Origin: CAIKOD01 sp035505975
Lineage (GTDB): Archaea > Halobacteriota > Methanomicrobia > Methanomicrobiales > Methanospirillaceae
NCBI GenBank assembly: GCA_035505975.1
Contig: DATJQJ010000050.1
Coordinates: 1-35,319, forward strand
Direction of reading: 5' to 3'
Length of the DNA: 35,319 nucleotides
Part shown: piece after piece, positions 32,331 to 35,319 of the stretch
Numbering within the stretch: the stretch's first letter is position 1
Layout: every line of letters begins with the position of its first letter
Notes under the pieces: model-generated
Seen by the model: only the letters and a program-made list of their open reading frames with translations
The model's database searches: none
Told to the model about the DNA's origin: nothing
Made by a program: the position numbers and the translations under genes

Positions 32331-32750
32331 GTGATATTCCGCGGCAGGGGTATTGCGAGGGGCAGGGCGTCGGGGGAACTCCTTGTCAGTCCTGAACCAC
32401 TATCGTTTCTGTCGGGAGTCGATCCCGAGACGGGAATTATCGTCGAGAAGGGTCATCCTCTCGAGGGGAAGGACATGTCAGGCAAAGTCCTTGCATTCGA
32501 TTATGGAAAGGGGTCGACCGTAGGGTCGTATATCATATATGCCCTTTCCCGGTCTGGACATGCGCCGGCTGCTATCATCAATACCGATGCGGAACCCATT
32601 ATCGTGATCGGAGCAATTATGGCTGGAATTCCGATGATCGATTCGATCGGAATTCCGCTTTCCGATCTCTGCTCAGGTGCCGTGGTTACGGTCGATGGAG
32701 ATTCCGGTGAATTGTATTACGAGGATACTTCCGGCGCTTGCAGCACATAG
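32331..32750 (+). CDS. Phosphomevalonate dehydratase small subunit (DUF126, aconitase X swivel)
   Basis: Archaeal mevalonate pathway enzyme that, with its large subunit, dehydrates mevalonate 5-phosphate to trans-anhydromevalonate 5-phosphate for isoprenoid lipid synthesis. 139 residues, matching the DUF126 swivel domain: FRGRGIARGRASGELLVS, GHPLEGKDMSGKVLAFDYGKGSTVGSYIIYAL, and AEPIIVIGAIMAGIPMID. GTG start at 32331 with AGGTG upstream. The large subunit (DUF521 type), often next to it, is not in this window; the next gene is unrelated. Confidence 0.88.
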   Translation: MIFRGRGIARGRASGELLVSPEPLSFLSGVDPETGIIVEKGHPLEGKDMSGKVLAFDYGKGSTVGSYIIYALSRSGHAPAAIINTDAEPIIVIGAIMAGIPMIDSIGIPLSDLCSGAVVTVDGDSGELYYEDTSGACST

Positions 32751-32859
32751 CAGACCGTCGGAGCTTGATCAGTACAGACTAAAAAGAAGGCATCCTCCGG
32801 ATGTGCAACGATCCCTGTTTATTTAATGCCGGAAAATAGTATCTGTCGATATACCAGAA

Positions 32860-33999
32860 ATGATGATGCCGGGACGGGATATTCAGGTCTGCTGGAGACG
32901 CATCAGTGCAGCCCGCAACTCTTTTGCTGCCCTTGCTGCAGCCTGCGAATGCCACAAGATTCGATTGAAACCAGTCAACAGGCCTTCCGGGGATATCACC
33001 TGCTATAGCCTGAATTCTGTAACTTTCCGGAATTACGAGGAAGAAATTAGAAAAGCGGATTGTATCACCATTGCCGGGGGGCCACACGCATCTGCCTGCT
33101 ACCGGGAATTGGTGGAATTTACCGATTATGTTATTATCGGTGAAGGGGAATATACCCTTCCCCGCCTGCTGGATAGTATTATTACCGGTTCCGGAAAACC
33201 GGTTCCCGGGACGGCCACCCGGGATGAAGTCGTCCCTGAGGACTCATCGGTCCTTCTCGGTGCGTACCCCCCATTTGGACCGGTACGCGGATATGTCGAG
33301 ATCTCGCGTGGCTGTCCGTTTCATTGTGGTTATTGCCAGACTCCCTCCCTGTTCGGCCACCGGATGAGGCACCGTCCTGTCGATCAGGTAGTCCGGTATG
33401 CGAATAAGCTGCCTGATGCACGGTTCGTAACACCGAACGCGTTTGCCTATGGTTCTGACGGGACGAACCCAAATTTTCAGAAGCTCGAGAAACTCCTGTC
33501 AAGGATAAAGACCAGGATCTATTTCGGGACATTCCCAAGCGAAGTCAGGCCGGAATTCATCGGTGATCGTTCTCTCGAACTGGTCAGGACCTATTGTTCG
33601 AATGAAAAAATTCACTTCGGGGCGCAGTCGGGAAGTGATCGGGTACTCGGTCTCCTTGGCCGCGGCCATAGCGTAGCCGATGTCATAAATGCCTGTGATT
33701 GCTGCATTGACCACGGTTTAGTCCCTGTAGTCGATTTCATAGTCGGTCTGCCGTTTGAAACCCTGGAAGACCAGTATATGACCCTCGACCTGATATGCCA
33801 GGTCGTCAGGAGAGGGGCCGTCCACCTTCACCAGTTCATCCCCTTGCCCGGGACTCCTCTTTTTGGCCAGCCGGTACGACCGCTGGCCGATGAAGTGCAG
33901 CGCACGCTTGGATCCCTCGCACTCAAGGGAAAATTAACGGGTTCCTGGAGTGATCATCAGATAAGGTTTTTTAGCAGCCCTTCGAATGATATACCATGA
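32860..33999 (+). CDS. B12-binding/radical SAM domain protein, MJ_1487 type
   Basis: Radical S-adenosylmethionine enzyme of unknown substrate. 379 residues: an N-terminal domain like a cobalamin-binding Rossmann fold (ITIAGGPHASACYRELVEFTDYVIIGEGEYTLP, residues 69-101), then the [4Fe-4S] motif CPFHCGYC (152-159) in ISRGCPFHCGYCQTPSLFG, and HFGAQSGSDRVLGLLGRGH and DFIVGLPFETLEDQ typical of the methylthiotransferase-like SPASM-free group. No DxHxxG cobalamin ligand is visible. Starts at ATG ATG ATG 32860; a TATA-like tttattta lies about 35-42 bases upstream. The stop overlaps the metallophosphoesterase start (ATGA). Confidence 0.82.
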   Translation: MMMPGRDIQVCWRRISAARNSFAALAAACECHKIRLKPVNRPSGDITCYSLNSVTFRNYEEEIRKADCITIAGGPHASACYRELVEFTDYVIIGEGEYTLPRLLDSIITGSGKPVPGTATRDEVVPEDSSVLLGAYPPFGPVRGYVEISRGCPFHCGYCQTPSLFGHRMRHRPVDQVVRYANKLPDARFVTPNAFAYGSDGTNPNFQKLEKLLSRIKTRIYFGTFPSEVRPEFIGDRSLELVRTYCSNEKIHFGAQSGSDRVLGLLGRGHSVADVINACDCCIDHGLVPVVDFIVGLPFETLEDQYMTLDLICQVVRRGAVHLHQFIPLPGTPLFGQPVRPLADEVQRTLGSLALKGKLTGSWSDHQIRFFSSPSNDIP

Positions 34000-34637
34000 T
34001 GGATGTGCTATTGTTAGCAGATCTCCATGGTCAATTTGGAAAAATTGATTCATTCCTGGATCTCGGGGCCGATGCAGTTTTTATTGCCGGCGATCTTACC
34101 CAGATGGGGCCCGCAGATTCCGTTGAACCCCTTCTGTCCCGGATAGATGTACCATGTTTTGCAGTACCGGGCAATTGTGACCCAAAAGAGATATTGGAAG
34201 TAATTGAGCATTCAGACTGCGTAAGCCTCCATGCATCTCAGATAAACCTCGGGAAAATTTCCATTGCAGGTATCGGCGGTTCCAATCCGACGCCGTTTGC
34301 TTGTCCGTTCGAAATGACGGATAAACAGATCGACGACATACTTCACCAGGTCATTGGAAAGATGGAAAGAACCGTGCATAACGTTCTTCTGGCCCACGTT
34401 CCTCCTTACGAAACCCTCGATTCGGTGAACGGCGAGCATGTAGGGAGCCAGGCAATGAGGAGGCACATGAAGACCTTCGATCTCGTCTGTTGCGCACATG
34501 TCCACGAAGACCGGGGCATCATGGATGTCGAGGGTGTCAAGATTGTCAACCCGGGAACGGCTTCATCGGGCAACTGTGCGATGATCCATTTCGGCAACGA
34601 TCCCAAGGACATTAAGATCGATCTCCTCACCGTTTAG
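33996..34637 (+). CDS. Metallophosphoesterase (calcineurin-like, YfcE/MJ0936 type)
   Basis: A 213-residue phosphoesterase with the metal motifs in order: LLADLHGQ (DxH), FIAGDLTQMGP (GDxx), VPGNCDP (GNCD), LLAHVPPYE (H), and CCAHVHEDRG (GHxH-like). The substrate is not known; relatives hydrolyse phosphodiesters or nucleotides. Starts by overlapping the stop of the radical SAM gene, so the two are translationally coupled. Its 3' end overlaps the convergent CYTH gene by 11 bases. Confidence 0.85.
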   Translation: MMDVLLLADLHGQFGKIDSFLDLGADAVFIAGDLTQMGPADSVEPLLSRIDVPCFAVPGNCDPKEILEVIEHSDCVSLHASQINLGKISIAGIGGSNPTPFACPFEMTDKQIDDILHQVIGKMERTVHNVLLAHVPPYETLDSVNGEHVGSQAMRRHMKTFDLVCCAHVHEDRGIMDVEGVKIVNPGTASSGNCAMIHFGNDPKDIKIDLLTV

Positions 34638-35154
34638 CGAGGAGCATCTCGAGGTATGAAGAGAGAATTGCCTCTCCATCTACCCCTATTTTCTCAGCAA
34701 TTGCATTGATTTTACCGGCGGCTGCCGAACTGGTCTCGTCGCCGGTCAGCTCGATCTCTACAAAGGACCCGAGCTCCTTCACTTCGTCGAGTGCTACCGA
34801 TGCCTCTCCATACCGGTAATACTCACGCACTTTGTCCACGACCTCAGTCTTCCTGAACCCGAGTCGGTCGAGAATATTCTCAAATCCGGGACCGTCATCA
34901 ACACGTACGTTAATCTCTTCTCTGGCTTTGAAGTCAAACCCAGGAACCTTTGCACCTTTGTACGTGACGATTACCTGGCCATTGCTGTACCGGACCCGGA
35001 GTGCTTCATCGGTGTCTCCAAAATCCCGGTGTGGTGCGTTATAATATACGTCGTGTTCGTAGGTCCGGTCGGTCTGGTCGGCATGCAGATCGCGGAGCCG
35101 TTCCCTTATCGGTGCGAGATCAGGAACCCTGACTTTTAATTCGATTTCAAGCAT
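34627..35154 (-). CDS. CYTH domain protein (class IV adenylate cyclase/triphosphatase family)
   Basis: A 175-residue CYTH-fold protein beginning MLEIELKVRV, the ExExK signature that binds triphosphate and metal. Later strands include LRVRYSNGQVIVTYKGAK and ASVALDEVKELGSFVEIELTG, the normal CyaB pattern. Archaeal members could be adenylate cyclases or inorganic/nucleoside triphosphatases; the sequence does not tell which. Starts ATG 35154; divergent from the FKBP gene, with 56 bases between them, and tail-to-tail with the phosphoesterase. Confidence 0.88.
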   Translation of the reverse strand: MLEIELKVRVPDLAPIRERLRDLHADQTDRTYEHDVYYNAPHRDFGDTDEALRVRYSNGQVIVTYKGAKVPGFDFKAREEINVRVDDGPGFENILDRLGFRKTEVVDKVREYYRYGEASVALDEVKELGSFVEIELTGDETSSAAAGKINAIAEKIGVDGEAILSSYLEMLLAKR

Positions 35155-35210
35155 AACGGTGACACAGTTTTATCTATCATCCCCACGAGGTAATATAGCA
35201 AGTGATTGAC

Positions 35211-35319
35211 ATGGCGATACAGGAAGGAGATTTTGTAAAATTACACTATACAGGGACGGTCGACGGCCGTATTTTTGACACCACCGACGAGGAAAAAGCA
35301 AAGTCAGAGGATATCTATA
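35211..35319 (+). CDS. FKBP-type peptidyl-prolyl isomerase (3' truncated by window end)
   Basis: Only the first 36 residues are present: AIQEGDFVKLHYTGTVDGRIFDTTDEEKA, the unmistakable start of archaeal FKBP-type prolyl isomerases (GDxVxxxYTGxxxDGxxFDxT). ATG 35211 begins the gene; no strong ribosome site is seen, and tttatcta (about 35169-35176) is a weak promoter candidate. The full gene continues outside the window, probably as the longer archaeal form with an insert-in-flap domain. Confidence 0.88.
   Translation, partial: MAIQEGDFVKLHYTGTVDGRIFDTTDEEKAKSEDIY

Overview
The window comes from a methanogenic archaeon, most likely of the order Methanomicrobiales (a Methanoregula- or Methanospirillum-like lineage). 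Evidence for this: four of the five coenzyme F430 (cfb) genes, a methanogenesis marker 9 protein, a beta-RFAP (methanopterin) synthase, F420H2 oxidase, archaeal phosphoribulokinase, diphthine synthase, PAN and archaeal NusA, together with TATA-box promoters and a tRNA-Glu(UUC). The order-level placement is inference from gene content, not from a search.

Layout. 1-3664: the 3' part of a giant secreted repeat protein (eight exact 270-bp repeats, then four degenerate ones), followed by tRNA-Glu on the minus strand. 3997-9312 (minus): ilvE, then an F430 operon transcribed cfbA-cfbE-cfbD-cfbB, with no cfbC. 9643-12123 (plus): methanogenesis marker 9 protein, a CitG-like protein and a DUF447 flavoprotein, all overlapping. 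12153-13485 (minus): hypA-hypE for [NiFe]-hydrogenase maturation. 13783-16164: a DedA membrane protein, convergent with mptG and a DUF2148 Fe-S protein. 16530-19004 (plus): rubredoxin (only 53 aa), F420H2 oxidase/flavodiiron protein and phosphoribulokinase. 19164-22139 (plus): a compact three-gene nitrogenase-like operon (H-, D- and K-like), followed by an unrecognised 144-aa protein. 22938-25782 (minus): leuC-leuD-leuB. 26046-27891 (plus): a secreted SIMPL protein, NusA-like and HisE. 28222-30650 (minus): a bifunctional-nuclease-family protein, a duplicated DUF357 protein, diphthine synthase and a hypothetical. 31126-32286 (minus): PAN. 32331-34637 (plus): phosphomevalonate dehydratase small subunit, an MJ_1487-type radical SAM protein and a metallophosphoesterase. 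Then a CYTH protein (minus) and the start of an FKBP-type isomerase (plus).

How the genes fit together. Many serve methanogenesis cofactors: F430 for methyl-coenzyme M reductase, methanopterin, nickel insertion into hydrogenases, and F420-dependent oxygen removal. The item most worth follow-up is the nitrogenase-like HDK operon at 19164-22139. It keeps all the Fe protein motifs and three cysteines in each of the D and K subunits at P-cluster-like positions. It lacks recognisable FeMo-cofactor ligands, is much shorter than NifDK, and differs from the CfbD encoded in the same window. Because the F430 operon here lacks its own Fe protein gene (cfbC), the NifH-like protein may also serve CfbD. 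A second unexplained item is a degenerate element of about 60 bp present at 22821-22877 and 27991-28051, with 17 identical bases.
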